DNA from: a virus
Virus record (IMG/VR): IMGVR_UViG_3300023116_000064
Location: 1-53,084 of that record
Length of the DNA stretch: 53,084 nucleotides
Reading direction: 5' to 3' (one strand)
In this document: positions 6,292-11,946 of the stretch, piece after piece
Position numbering within the stretch: the first letter of the stretch is position 1
How the letters are laid out: each line of letters opens with the position of its first letter
Position numbers and translations under genes: made by a program
Notes under the pieces: model-generated
Told to the model about the DNA's origin: nothing
Database searches by the model: none
Seen by the model: the letters and a program-made list of their open reading frames with translations, nothing else

Positions 6292-6361
6292 GGATGAACG
6301 CTCCGTTCCGCGACTTACTTGCGTCCTATTCGCTATTCGCAAATAGCGAATGGGATGAACG
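6292..6361 (-). repeat. Leader hairpin flanked by a 9-bp direct repeat
   Basis: Between promoter and gene lies an inverted repeat, arms ATTCGCTATT and AATAGCGAAT (6328-6337 and 6342-6351), extended by four more pairs (one G-T) to a 14-bp stem over 6324-6355 with a 4-nt loop. GGATGAACG occurs on both sides, at 6292-6300 and 6353-6361. No T-run follows on either strand, so it is not an obvious terminator. It would lie in the 5' leader of the 64-aa gene, as an RNA structure or a protein-binding site. Confidence 0.6.
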
Positions 6362-6368
6362 TAAGGGT

Positions 6369-6397
6369 ATTATACCCCTAATGTGAGTATTTATCAA
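6369..6397 (-). promoter_or_regulatory. Sigma-70-type promoter
   Basis: Minus strand TTGATA (6397-6392), 17-nt spacer, TATAAT (6374-6369), with GGGG before the -10. It would drive the block 6290-5628, which ends at the terminator 5612-5639. A late-type ATAAATAC overlaps the -35 region, so it may also be used late. Confidence 0.7.
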
Positions 6398-6455
6398 GTA
6401 AGTTCTGTAAAATACGATACAAAACCTTACAGAGCAAAAATTTTGCCGGGAATTT

Positions 6456-6472
6456 TTCCCTCGCTCAGGGAA
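6456..6472 (-). other. Hairpin after the 119-aa gene
   Basis: TTCCCT, loop of 5, AGGGAA, immediately downstream of the stop of the 119-aa gene, followed by GCAAAATTTTTGC, another near-palindrome. The stem is 6 bp and followed by A rather than T, so it is at best a weak terminator or an mRNA-end structure. Confidence 0.3.
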
Positions 6473-6473
6473 A

Positions 6474-6833
6474 TCACTTCCTCTTTTTGGTTTTGGGTGC
6501 TTGATATCCCCAGGTCTTTGGGTTGTGCCTACCCTCTCCGTACTTTATACCTTTAAGTCCTTCACGAAACTTATCCCAGTACATATCAAACACATTTACT
6601 GCCTTTTGACTTCTGGTCAAGTCAAAACATGTAATACCATCAACTTCATAGGTTACAATCCTTGCATCATTGGGGACGTCCTTGGTACACACCTGTTCCC
6701 AAGTTCCATTTTCAACTAGGATTTCACATCCATATTTCTTTCTAGAGTTTTCCTTTTCTGTAGGTGTCCAGTTATACATAAGGTCTTCCTTTACAGGTGC
6801 CTCTTCAGACACCCTTGCCGTGTTTCTTGCCAT
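6474..6833 (-). CDS. Cyanophage hypothetical protein, 119 aa
   Basis: 119 aa from ATG at 6833, chosen because TTGGAG lies 8 nt upstream; the frame can be opened 3 codons earlier at a GTG overlapping that ribosome site. Visible parts: MARNTARVSEEAPVKEDL, GCEILVENGTWEQVCTKDVP, YEVDGITCFDLTRSQKAV, FDMYWDKFREGLKGIKYG and a basic end KTKKRK. It looks like a small mixed alpha/beta domain. I do not recognise a family beyond a general cyanophage look. Confidence 0.75.
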   Translation of the reverse strand: MARNTARVSEEAPVKEDLMYNWTPTEKENSRKKYGCEILVENGTWEQVCTKDVPNDARIVTYEVDGITCFDLTRSQKAVNVFDMYWDKFREGLKGIKYGEGRHNPKTWGYQAPKTKKRK

Positions 6834-6860
6834 TATAAACACTCCAATTGGTATTATATA

Positions 6861-7484
6861 TTACGAACGATTACCCCATTGAATATCAGGGAAAGCTTCC
6901 GCAACAATTTCTTTTGTAATTTTGTACTTTTCTCCTAGTCTCTTGTCCTTAGTAAGGATAAGGATCTCTGCTTCAAGCGGATGAAGACCTTGGAGAATAT
7001 TAATAAACATAGTCTCTCTACGAAGAGAACTCAACCCATCGTTACCACCTTTAACAAAGTTGTAAAAACGCTTGAACTCTTTACGAATAGAAGACTTTCC
7101 TTGATCTTGTGATCCAAGAGAGTTAGAACCCAACTCATTCATCTTGGAAACAGCATCACTAACTTTCTCTGATAGAGTGCCACTGAAAGAATTCTGCTCA
7201 TCAGTTCCAGCATATGGAACATCACCAGGAGGGAGAAGACTAACTACACTCTCATCAAAGTTCCAGATCAATACAACCTTAGTGGCAGGATCATTAAACT
7301 TACGCAATGCCTCAACCTTCCTTGCTTTTGTCCTTTCTGAAGAAACTACATTCAGAATTTCATATACGAAAGGATTAGTAGGAAGGTCGGGGATTGGTTT
7401 TTGTGCTGCCTTTGGTTTGGTTGCTTTAGCAGCAGGTTTTGCCTTACTCGTCGATGTCTTCTTCGTCGTTTGTCTCGTAGTCAT
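6861..7484 (-). CDS. DUF6433-type conserved cyanophage protein
   Basis: 207 aa from ATG at 7484 (four codons into the longest frame). A Lys/Ala/Thr-rich N-terminal tail (about residues 1-35) precedes a folded domain with ARKVEALRKFNDPATKVVLIW, NFDESVVSLLPPGDVPY, FYNFVKGGNDGLSSLRRETMF, ILQGLHPLEAEILILTKDK and the ending AFPDIQWGNRS. These match the pattern I associate with DUF6433, common in T4-like cyanophages and without known function. It overlaps the membrane-protein gene upstream by 41 nt, unusually long even for this genome. Confidence 0.78.
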   Translation of the reverse strand: MTTRQTTKKTSTSKAKPAAKATKPKAAQKPIPDLPTNPFVYEILNVVSSERTKARKVEALRKFNDPATKVVLIWNFDESVVSLLPPGDVPYAGTDEQNSFSGTLSEKVSDAVSKMNELGSNSLGSQDQGKSSIRKEFKRFYNFVKGGNDGLSSLRRETMFINILQGLHPLEAEILILTKDKRLGEKYKITKEIVAEAFPDIQWGNRS

Positions 7485-7677
7485 GATAGTTTTCAAAGTT
7501 AAATGCGATCACCTCATCTGGTATCAGGTTACCCTGACTGTCAAACATTTCGGGGTGAGGTCTTGGTACTTCCCGATAGTTCATCATGTATTCTCTTGCC
7601 ACCCAACCTGCCATTACTCCCACTACAAGAAACAATACGGTTAGAAATGAACCGAATACTAAACTAACTGCTAACAT
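7444..7677 (-). CDS. 77-aa membrane protein with acidic cytoplasmic tail
   Basis: 77 aa. One hydrophobic segment (about residues 2-24, MLAVSLVFGSFLTVLFLVVG), then WVAREYMMNYREVPRPHPEMF and a strongly acidic end (YETNDEEDIDE). The WVAREYMMNY-x-EVP-x-x-HPEMFD sequence is one I associate with cyanomyoviruses. Ribosome site GAGGT is 7 nt before ATG. Its 3' end overlaps the DUF6433-type gene. Function unknown. Confidence 0.82.
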   Translation of the reverse strand: MLAVSLVFGSFLTVLFLVVGVMAGWVAREYMMNYREVPRPHPEMFDSQGNLIPDEVIAFNFENYHDYETNDEEDIDE

Positions 7678-7768
7678 TTCTTTTACCTCGGGAAACTACT
7701 TTTCTCTTCCTTGTTTTTAAGGAGAATTCGAAATAGATGGTAACTTCCCTGTTCAGAAAGCAAACCAT
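7664..7768 (-). CDS. Possible 34-aa basic peptide
   Basis: The open frame continues well upstream of this ATG, but most of that part lies over the glutaredoxin gene and offers no other ATG, GTG or TTG. From ATG at 7768 it reads MVCFLNREVTIYFEFSLK and ends in a basic tail, overlapping the next start by 14 nt. A weak GAGAAG precedes it, and the ATG lies in the arm of an inverted repeat. It may be real or only the coding remnant of a leader. Confidence 0.28.
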   Translation of the reverse strand: MVCFLNREVTIYFEFSLKTRKRKVVSRGKRNVSS

Positions 7769-7807
7769 CTTCTCAAAAATTACATGTAATGGTTGAGTTT
7801 GCTTTCT
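7755..7807. repeat. Inverted repeat with 12-bp palindrome in the loop
   Basis: Arms AGAAAGCAAAC (7755-7765) and GTTTGCTTTCT (7797-7807) pair over 11 bp, plus three more pairs after a bulge. The loop contains the perfect palindrome ATTACATGTAAT (7779-7790). No clear T-run follows. It lies between glutaredoxin and the 77-aa membrane gene and could be an mRNA structure or operator. Confidence 0.5.
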
Positions 7808-7860
7808 TTTACCTCCATGAAGAATAAGTTCAACCCCGCGATTAACACGGATCTTGCTTT

Positions 7861-7867
7861 TATTTAT
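7861..7867 (-). promoter_or_regulatory. Late-promoter-like element
   Basis: ATAAATA on the minus strand just after the glutaredoxin stop, close to the T4 late -10 TATAAATA. It could give late expression of the membrane protein and DUF6433-type genes. Single short motif only. Confidence 0.35.
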
Positions 7868-7874
7868 GTTGTTA

Positions 7875-8111
7875 TCAGACGATTCGTTGCTCTTTGAGGA
7901 ATTTGATTGTGTCAACTGATCCTCCTAGTTTCTTTTCGTCACAAATTACCTGAGGAAAAGTAGATCCTTCTCCAAATTCAGAATAGAACTCTTCCTTAGT
8001 AAAGTCCCTATCAAGAGTATAAACCACAAAGGTGCTTCCCGTCAACTCAAGAACTTGTTTTACCTTTGAGCAATAGGGACAATCTGGTTTGGAATAAACA
8101 GAAAAATTCAT
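7875..8111 (-). CDS. Glutaredoxin
   Basis: 78 aa from ATG at 8111. The thioredoxin-fold redox motif CPYC is at 11-14, the cis-proline motif TFPQV at 51-55 and the GG of the C-terminal helix at 63-64. Phage glutaredoxins are thought to supply electrons to ribonucleotide reductase. The start is fixed by the promoter at 8140-8168: longer versions would begin in the -35 box or only about 4 nt from the predicted transcript start. It is the first gene of its transcript. Confidence 0.93.
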   Translation of the reverse strand: MNFSVYSKPDCPYCSKVKQVLELTGSTFVVYTLDRDFTKEEFYSEFGEGSTFPQVICDEKKLGGSVDTIKFLKEQRIV

Positions 8112-8139
8112 AAATTGATTTCGAAACATTTTTTGATAG

Positions 8140-8168
8140 ATTATATATGGTAAATGATATAGTGTCAA
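8140..8168 (-). promoter_or_regulatory. Perfect-consensus sigma-70 promoter
   Basis: Minus strand TTGACA (8168-8163), 17-nt spacer, TATAAT (8145-8140): both hexamers and the spacing are exact E. coli-type consensus. Transcript start near 8133, about 22 nt before the glutaredoxin ATG. It marks the border between the late fibre cluster and the early-type genes to the left. Confidence 0.85.
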
Positions 8169-8170
8169 TA

Positions 8171-8336
8171 TTATTCTACATTATCAAATGTTGGAAGAAG
8201 ATCATTCACATTTTGTTGAATCAGAACATCATTCGAAAAATCATACGTGCAGATTCTTCTCTTACGAACCAAATCTACATCATCATATGCTACAACAATA
8301 TAGTGTTCATATGTGCCAACTAGTCAGATATGCCAT
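8171..8336 (-). pseudogene. Possible frameshifted small gene of about 55 codons
   Basis: From 8323 to the stop at 8171 there are 50 open codons reading LVGTYEHYIVVAYDDVDL, then a basic stretch and NDLLPTFDNVE, which looks protein-like. There is no start codon in that frame; a TGA lies just before it. An ATG at 8336 opens MAYLTSWHI in another frame and stops quickly. One-base removal near 8320 would join the two into a single ORF. It may be a decayed gene, a sequencing error or programmed frameshifting. The remaining bases up to 8358 are AT-rich, with a TATAAT-like box only. Confidence 0.35.
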
Positions 8337-8358
8337 AATTGATTACAATTTTCAGATA

Positions 8359-8730
8359 TTATATAAGTTTTGGTTCTGGTCCTTCAGGTTTAGGATTATT
8401 TTCTTTGACTGCGTCGATAGCAGCAATCCAAGCACCATTAGATAAATTACCAGACTTTATATCGTGGTAAAGCATATCCAACTGGTCTTTAACATGTGGA
8501 TACTCTTTCTCACGAGTTCTCTCATAGAGATAGTAGTTATAAATTTCTACTTCTCTTACAATTTCGGCTTCAACTTCTTCCCAAGTGGGTGGTTCTCTAC
8601 CTTCATCATCTTCCCACCCAACAAAGGTGGTATTTGATAAGTCCCAACGGGCACCTGGACGAAGTGTATTGATAGCGGTATCTACACCAGGAACTGGGTA
8701 CTCGATACCCTTAAACTTTCTGTAAGCCAT
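8359..8730 (-). CDS. XkdW-like small tail-fibre-region protein
   Basis: 123 aa starting MAYRKFKGIEYPVPG. The C-terminal part EYPHVKDQLDMLYHDIKSG, then WIAAIDAVKENNPKPEG, is the pattern of XkdW-type proteins found beside phage tail-fibre genes (YP-x-x-DQLDML, W-x-x-x-I-x-x-VK-x-x-NPKP). The first 75 residues are rich in Trp, Glu and Tyr. A second copy of this type lies at 36877-37206. The usual guess is a fibre-assembly or structural accessory role; this is not demonstrated. Confidence 0.8.
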   Translation of the reverse strand: MAYRKFKGIEYPVPGVDTAINTLRPGARWDLSNTTFVGWEDDEGREPPTWEEVEAEIVREVEIYNYYLYERTREKEYPHVKDQLDMLYHDIKSGNLSNGAWIAAIDAVKENNPKPEGPEPKLI

Positions 8731-8754
8731 ATAATCAAATAAGTGATATACGAT

Positions 8755-8777
8755 GTTATTTAGATCGTAAATAAATA
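8755..8777. promoter_or_regulatory. Divergent late-type promoter elements
   Basis: The 67-bp gap between two divergently transcribed genes has CTAAATAAC on the minus strand (8755-8763) before the XkdW-like gene and ATAAATA on the plus strand (8771-8777) before the halogenase-like gene. Both resemble the T4 late element. No good sigma-70 pair is seen for the plus strand. Confidence 0.4.
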
Positions 8778-8797
8778 CCGTAGTTATATCAAATACT

Positions 8798-9967
8798 TTG
8801 AAAATAGTAATTGTTGGTGCGGGTAATGCTGGGTGTCTTACGGCATTACATTATGCTTGGCATACAAGAAAAGATGAATCTATAGAAATAGAATTAAGAT
8901 ATAATCCAAACATTCCCACAGAAAAAGTAGGACAGGCAACAGTACAAGAACCACCGAAACTTCTATGGGCAGCAACAGGATTTGATTGGTACAGCAATCC
9001 AATTCATGCAACGTTTAAAACTGGAATACTGTATGAGAATTGGGGAAAGAAGCATGAAAACTGGTTCCACCCATTCTCTGCGGACCAAATGGCAATGCAC
9101 TATTGTCCAAAAGAGATGCAAGATTATGTGCTAGGTTGTGGTCTATTCAAAGTCGTAGAAGATGATGTAAAAGATATATCAAACATTGATGCTGATTACA
9201 TCTTTGATTGTAGGGGAAAACCAGAAGATTACGCCGAGTATGATCTTCTTAATCACCCAATCAATTCATGTATTCTCGCAAAACCAAATTGGGACACTGA
9301 GAAAGTTTCTTGGAGTCGACATGTGGCAACTCCAGATGGATGGACATTTGTAATTCCAACGGTTAAGGAGTCACCATCAAATCCATACTGCGTTGGATAT
9401 TCTTATAATGACAAGATAACTTCAAAAGAAGAAGCAGAAAAGAATATGTTGGATTTGTTTGATGTAGAGATAACCAAGCATGTATCCTTTAAGAATTACA
9501 TCGCTAAAAATCCAGTTATAGATGAAAGAATTATCTTGAATGGAAATAAATTCTTCTTCTTTGAACCACTAGAGTCAACATCAGTTCAAAGTTATCTTGT
9601 ATGGGCTAGAAAAGTTTATGATGTAATCATTGATAAGAAAACTACCTGGCAGAAAGCAACAGAAGATATGATGAATTACTTAGATGAAACCAGAAACTTT
9701 ATTCTCTGGCACTATCACTTTGGTTCAAAGTATGATACTCCTTTCTGGGACTATGCCAAGACAATAACATTCAAAGATAAAAAGTTTGGTGCAATCTTAG
9801 AGTACATAAAGACAACAAACCACCATGACATTCTACCAGAAAGTTATGGTGGTTCGACCTATGATAGTTCAAAGTATTCTCAGTGTTATCTATGGAGTCT
9901 TAAGAACTGGTATGATGGTATGACTATGCGTCAGGATCATCCTCATCAGGTGGCTCTGTTAAAATGA
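8798..9967 (+). CDS. Flavin-dependent halogenase-like protein (tryptophan halogenase family)
   Basis: 389 aa, the only confident plus-strand gene. The N-terminus is an FAD-binding Rossmann strand with GAGNAG (7-12). Family features: VGQATVQEP (44-52) in the place of the VGEAT-x-P motif, K74 in HATFKTGILYENWG at the place of catalytic Lys79 of PrnA, GWTFVIP (181-187) for GWxWxIP with the second Trp replaced by Phe, and PLESTS (257-262) with the conserved Glu. Typical members are over 500 aa, so it is short. These enzymes chlorinate or brominate tryptophan or other aromatics using FADH2 from a separate reductase. The start is TTG; no in-frame ATG exists after the upstream stop. Its 3' end overlaps the convergent gene by 44 nt. 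The substrate is unknown. Confidence 0.8.
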   Translation: MKIVIVGAGNAGCLTALHYAWHTRKDESIEIELRYNPNIPTEKVGQATVQEPPKLLWAATGFDWYSNPIHATFKTGILYENWGKKHENWFHPFSADQMAMHYCPKEMQDYVLGCGLFKVVEDDVKDISNIDADYIFDCRGKPEDYAEYDLLNHPINSCILAKPNWDTEKVSWSRHVATPDGWTFVIPTVKESPSNPYCVGYSYNDKITSKEEAEKNMLDLFDVEITKHVSFKNYIAKNPVIDERIILNGNKFFFFEPLESTSVQSYLVWARKVYDVIIDKKTTWQKATEDMMNYLDETRNFILWHYHFGSKYDTPFWDYAKTITFKDKKFGAILEYIKTTNHHDILPESYGGSTYDSSKYSQCYLWSLKNWYDGMTMRQDHPHQVALLK

Positions 9968-10400
9968 ATTCAGCATACTCCTCTGCGGTTTTCCAAAGGA
10001 TCCAAGTCTGTGTTGCTTCGTCCCAATCATATTGCCCACCATCAGTTGGATATGGTAGTGGTGGTTCCCAATCACAGGTATCCTCATTCAAAGTCCATGT
10101 ATCAAAAGGTTTTGGTGGAATGAAAGCATCTCTATCTGGATCATAGGTCCCACCAATTACAGCATAATTTTTTCTTAAAGGTTGTTTTGCCGTACTTGGT
10201 TCTAAATCTTGATTAAGATATACACCTTGTCTGGTATTATAAGATGTTTGAACCCAAGTCAAATGTCCAGTATTGTTTATCAATCTTTGGATCGCGTTCT
10301 CTTCACTACGATTTCCTTCTCCATCTTCAAAAAAAGACTCATCAACAACGACAATATTTTTAACGACGTTGTTTAATCCTATTTGAGCAAAGTGTGCCAT
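9924..10400 (-). CDS. Conserved cyanophage fibre-cluster protein, 158 aa
   Basis: 158 aa. Opens MAHFAQIGLNNVVKNIVVVD, then HLTWVQTSYNTRQG, KNYAVIGGTYDPDRDAFIPP, KPFDTWTLNEDTCDWEPP and YDWDEATQTWILWK. The pattern 'xxYDPxRDxFIPPxPFxxWTLNxDTCxWEPPxPYP' recurs in cyanomyovirus tail regions. It is a paralogue of the 190-aa protein at 18565-19137, which has the matching YTYDRENNKFFPPQPYTSW block. Probably a virion or fibre-assembly protein. The 3' end overlaps the halogenase gene tail to tail. Confidence 0.75.
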   Translation of the reverse strand: MAHFAQIGLNNVVKNIVVVDESFFEDGEGNRSEENAIQRLINNTGHLTWVQTSYNTRQGVYLNQDLEPSTAKQPLRKNYAVIGGTYDPDRDAFIPPKPFDTWTLNEDTCDWEPPLPYPTDGGQYDWDEATQTWILWKTAEEYAEFILTEPPDEDDPDA

Positions 10401-10404
10401 GTGA

Positions 10405-10941
10405 TTATGAAAATTTGTTTTTTACATATTCAGTAGAAATATAAAGATTTCCACTTACTATTATTCTTTCTTTATTTATTTTATGTTGGGGCACTCTATG
10501 TTCAAGTAGAGATGGAAATATTAGAATATCCCCTTCTTTTGGGTGAAATTCAAACTCATTGAACACTAGTGGTGCAGATCCCTCTGGACAACGAACATAA
10601 TATACAAAGGAATATGTTGCTGGAAAATGATGATGCGTTAAAGCATATTCATTTTCTCTGTAGATTAAACCCCATATATTACCAACCTCCCAGGAACCAC
10701 GCCATAGTTCATTAAAGTTTCCATGATCATTTAAGCACGCAATAATATAGTCCATCAGTTTTTTAAATGATGGTGTTCTCATATTAAAAGAAGTCATGTA
10801 ACATCTACATGAAGTGTTCTTGTTTTGAACATCTCCACTACTTCTTATATCTTTTTCTAGTTCATCATTCAATTTCTCAAAGTAGGGATATTTAAACTCA
10901 TATATCCCTACTTTTTGATTTACTTCAATTAAGTGCTCCAT
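10405..10941 (-). CDS. Putative 2-oxoglutarate/Fe(II) oxygenase A
   Basis: 178 aa from ATG at 10941, which shares one base with the stop of the glycine-rich gene upstream (TGATG); the frame could open at a TTG one codon earlier. The double-stranded beta-helix core is visible: LTHHHFPATYSFVYYV (102-116) with the metal-binding His pair, GDILIFPSLLEHRVP (138-151) with the distal H148, and RIIVSGN (159-165) with the Arg expected to bind 2-oxoglutarate. It resembles the 'putative 2OG-Fe(II) oxygenase' family related to prolyl hydroxylases. It directly follows a glycine-rich adhesin gene. Substrate unknown. Confidence 0.74.
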   Translation of the reverse strand: MEHLIEVNQKVGIYEFKYPYFEKLNDELEKDIRSSGDVQNKNTSCRCYMTSFNMRTPSFKKLMDYIIACLNDHGNFNELWRGSWEVGNIWGLIYRENEYALTHHHFPATYSFVYYVRCPEGSAPLVFNEFEFHPKEGDILIFPSLLEHRVPQHKINKERIIVSGNLYISTEYVKNKFS

Positions 10942-11945
10942 CAACCGGAAAGATATCTAACAATAACAATTCCAGATCCACCATTACCACCACCTGAGTT
11001 TGGTCCTACGGTTCCACCGCCGCCACCACCTCTATTTGCTAGACCACTTCTTGGGGATTTACCTGGTCTTCTACCTCCACCATATCCAATTCCATTAGTC
11101 GGAACTTCTGGATCTGGTCTACCATTTCCTGGTTCTCCACCACCAGCATAACCAACAGAAGATCCAGAAATACTATAAGTTAATCCTCGACCAGAAGTGG
11201 AAGCATTCCATCCAACGGTTCCAGTTGGTCCTCCTTGTCCGGCACCACCACCACCGCCACCACCATATCCAGGTGCTCTCCATCCAGGATGTCCCCATCC
11301 AGAACCAGGAGAATTAGAACCATCGGTTCCTCCAGTGGAAGAGTTGGTTGAACCGCCGTTTTGTGGTCCAGGGTCAGCCCATCCACCACCACCACCTGAA
11401 CCGCCACTCTGACCGCCGCCAGCAGATGGTCCTTGCATACCAATTCCACCACCACCGCCGCCAGGGGAGGTAATAGGACCGAATGTAGTGGTCCCTCCAC
11501 CACCACCATTTGCTGAACCAGCACCACCAATGCTTACTGCATAACTTCCAACAGATACTGCAAAACTATTTGAATAATATAATCTTCCAGCACCACCTGC
11601 TCCTCCACCACCTAGTGTTCCGGGAGGAGCAGATCTATGCCCAGCACCGCCGCCACCAAGAACTAAAACTTCAACAGATCCAGCACCTGCGGAAGTAACC
11701 TGAAATGTATCTGGACCAGAAGTAAATGTATGAATTTTATATCCACCAGAAGTTGTTACTGTTCCACCAGATGCTTGTAGTGTTCCTTGGTCACCAATTG
11801 CCTGCCAAGCTGATCCAGTATAGATTTCAACATTTCCACTGGTCGTATTATAAACAACCATTCCAGTGGTAGCACTTAAGGAATTTCTCTGTGAAGTAGT
11901 TACAGAACTAATTTCAATATTATTTGAATTTAATCTGGTTGCCAT
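10941..11945 (-). CDS. Glycine-rich fibre-tip / adhesin-like protein
   Basis: 334 aa. The N-terminal 50 residues (RNSLSATTGMVVYNTTSG, IEIYTGSAWQAIGD-like) are a domain common at the start of cyanophage fibre proteins. Then a strand-rich linker (YKIHTFTSGPDTFQV, VEVLVLGGGGAG) leads into about 200 residues dominated by runs of 4-6 glycines separated by Ser, Pro, Asn and Trp, ending GIVIVRYLSG. The form recalls polyglycine-helix receptor-binding tips such as gp38 of T2- or S16-type phages. It is probably host-recognition or fibre-tip material. Confidence 0.82.
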   Translation of the reverse strand: MATRLNSNNIEISSVTTSQRNSLSATTGMVVYNTTSGNVEIYTGSAWQAIGDQGTLQASGGTVTTSGGYKIHTFTSGPDTFQVTSAGAGSVEVLVLGGGGAGHRSAPPGTLGGGGAGGAGRLYYSNSFAVSVGSYAVSIGGAGSANGGGGGTTTFGPITSPGGGGGGIGMQGPSAGGGQSGGSGGGGGWADPGPQNGGSTNSSTGGTDGSNSPGSGWGHPGWRAPGYGGGGGGGAGQGGPTGTVGWNASTSGRGLTYSISGSSVGYAGGGEPGNGRPDPEVPTNGIGYGGGRRPGKSPRSGLANRGGGGGGTVGPNSGGGNGGSGIVIVRYLSG

Positions 11946-11946
11946 A

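Noticed and set aside
6456-6472. Intrinsic terminator after the 119-aa gene
   Set aside because: The stem is followed by A-rich sequence rather than a T-run on the minus strand; kept only as a hairpin.
7664-7915. 83-aa ORF after glutaredoxin
   Set aside because: Its first part lies inside glutaredoxin in another frame, and no start codon occurs in the intergenic part except ATG at 7768. Only that shorter form is listed, with low confidence.
8720-8740. Plus-strand TATAAT at 8731-8736 as a promoter for the halogenase-like gene
   Set aside because: No recognisable -35 box at 16-18 nt, and the late-type ATAAATA closer to the gene is a better candidate.
10933-11412. Proline-rich plus-strand ORFs
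   Set aside because: They are the reverse complement of glycine-rich codons (GGN read as CCN) and have no ribosome site.
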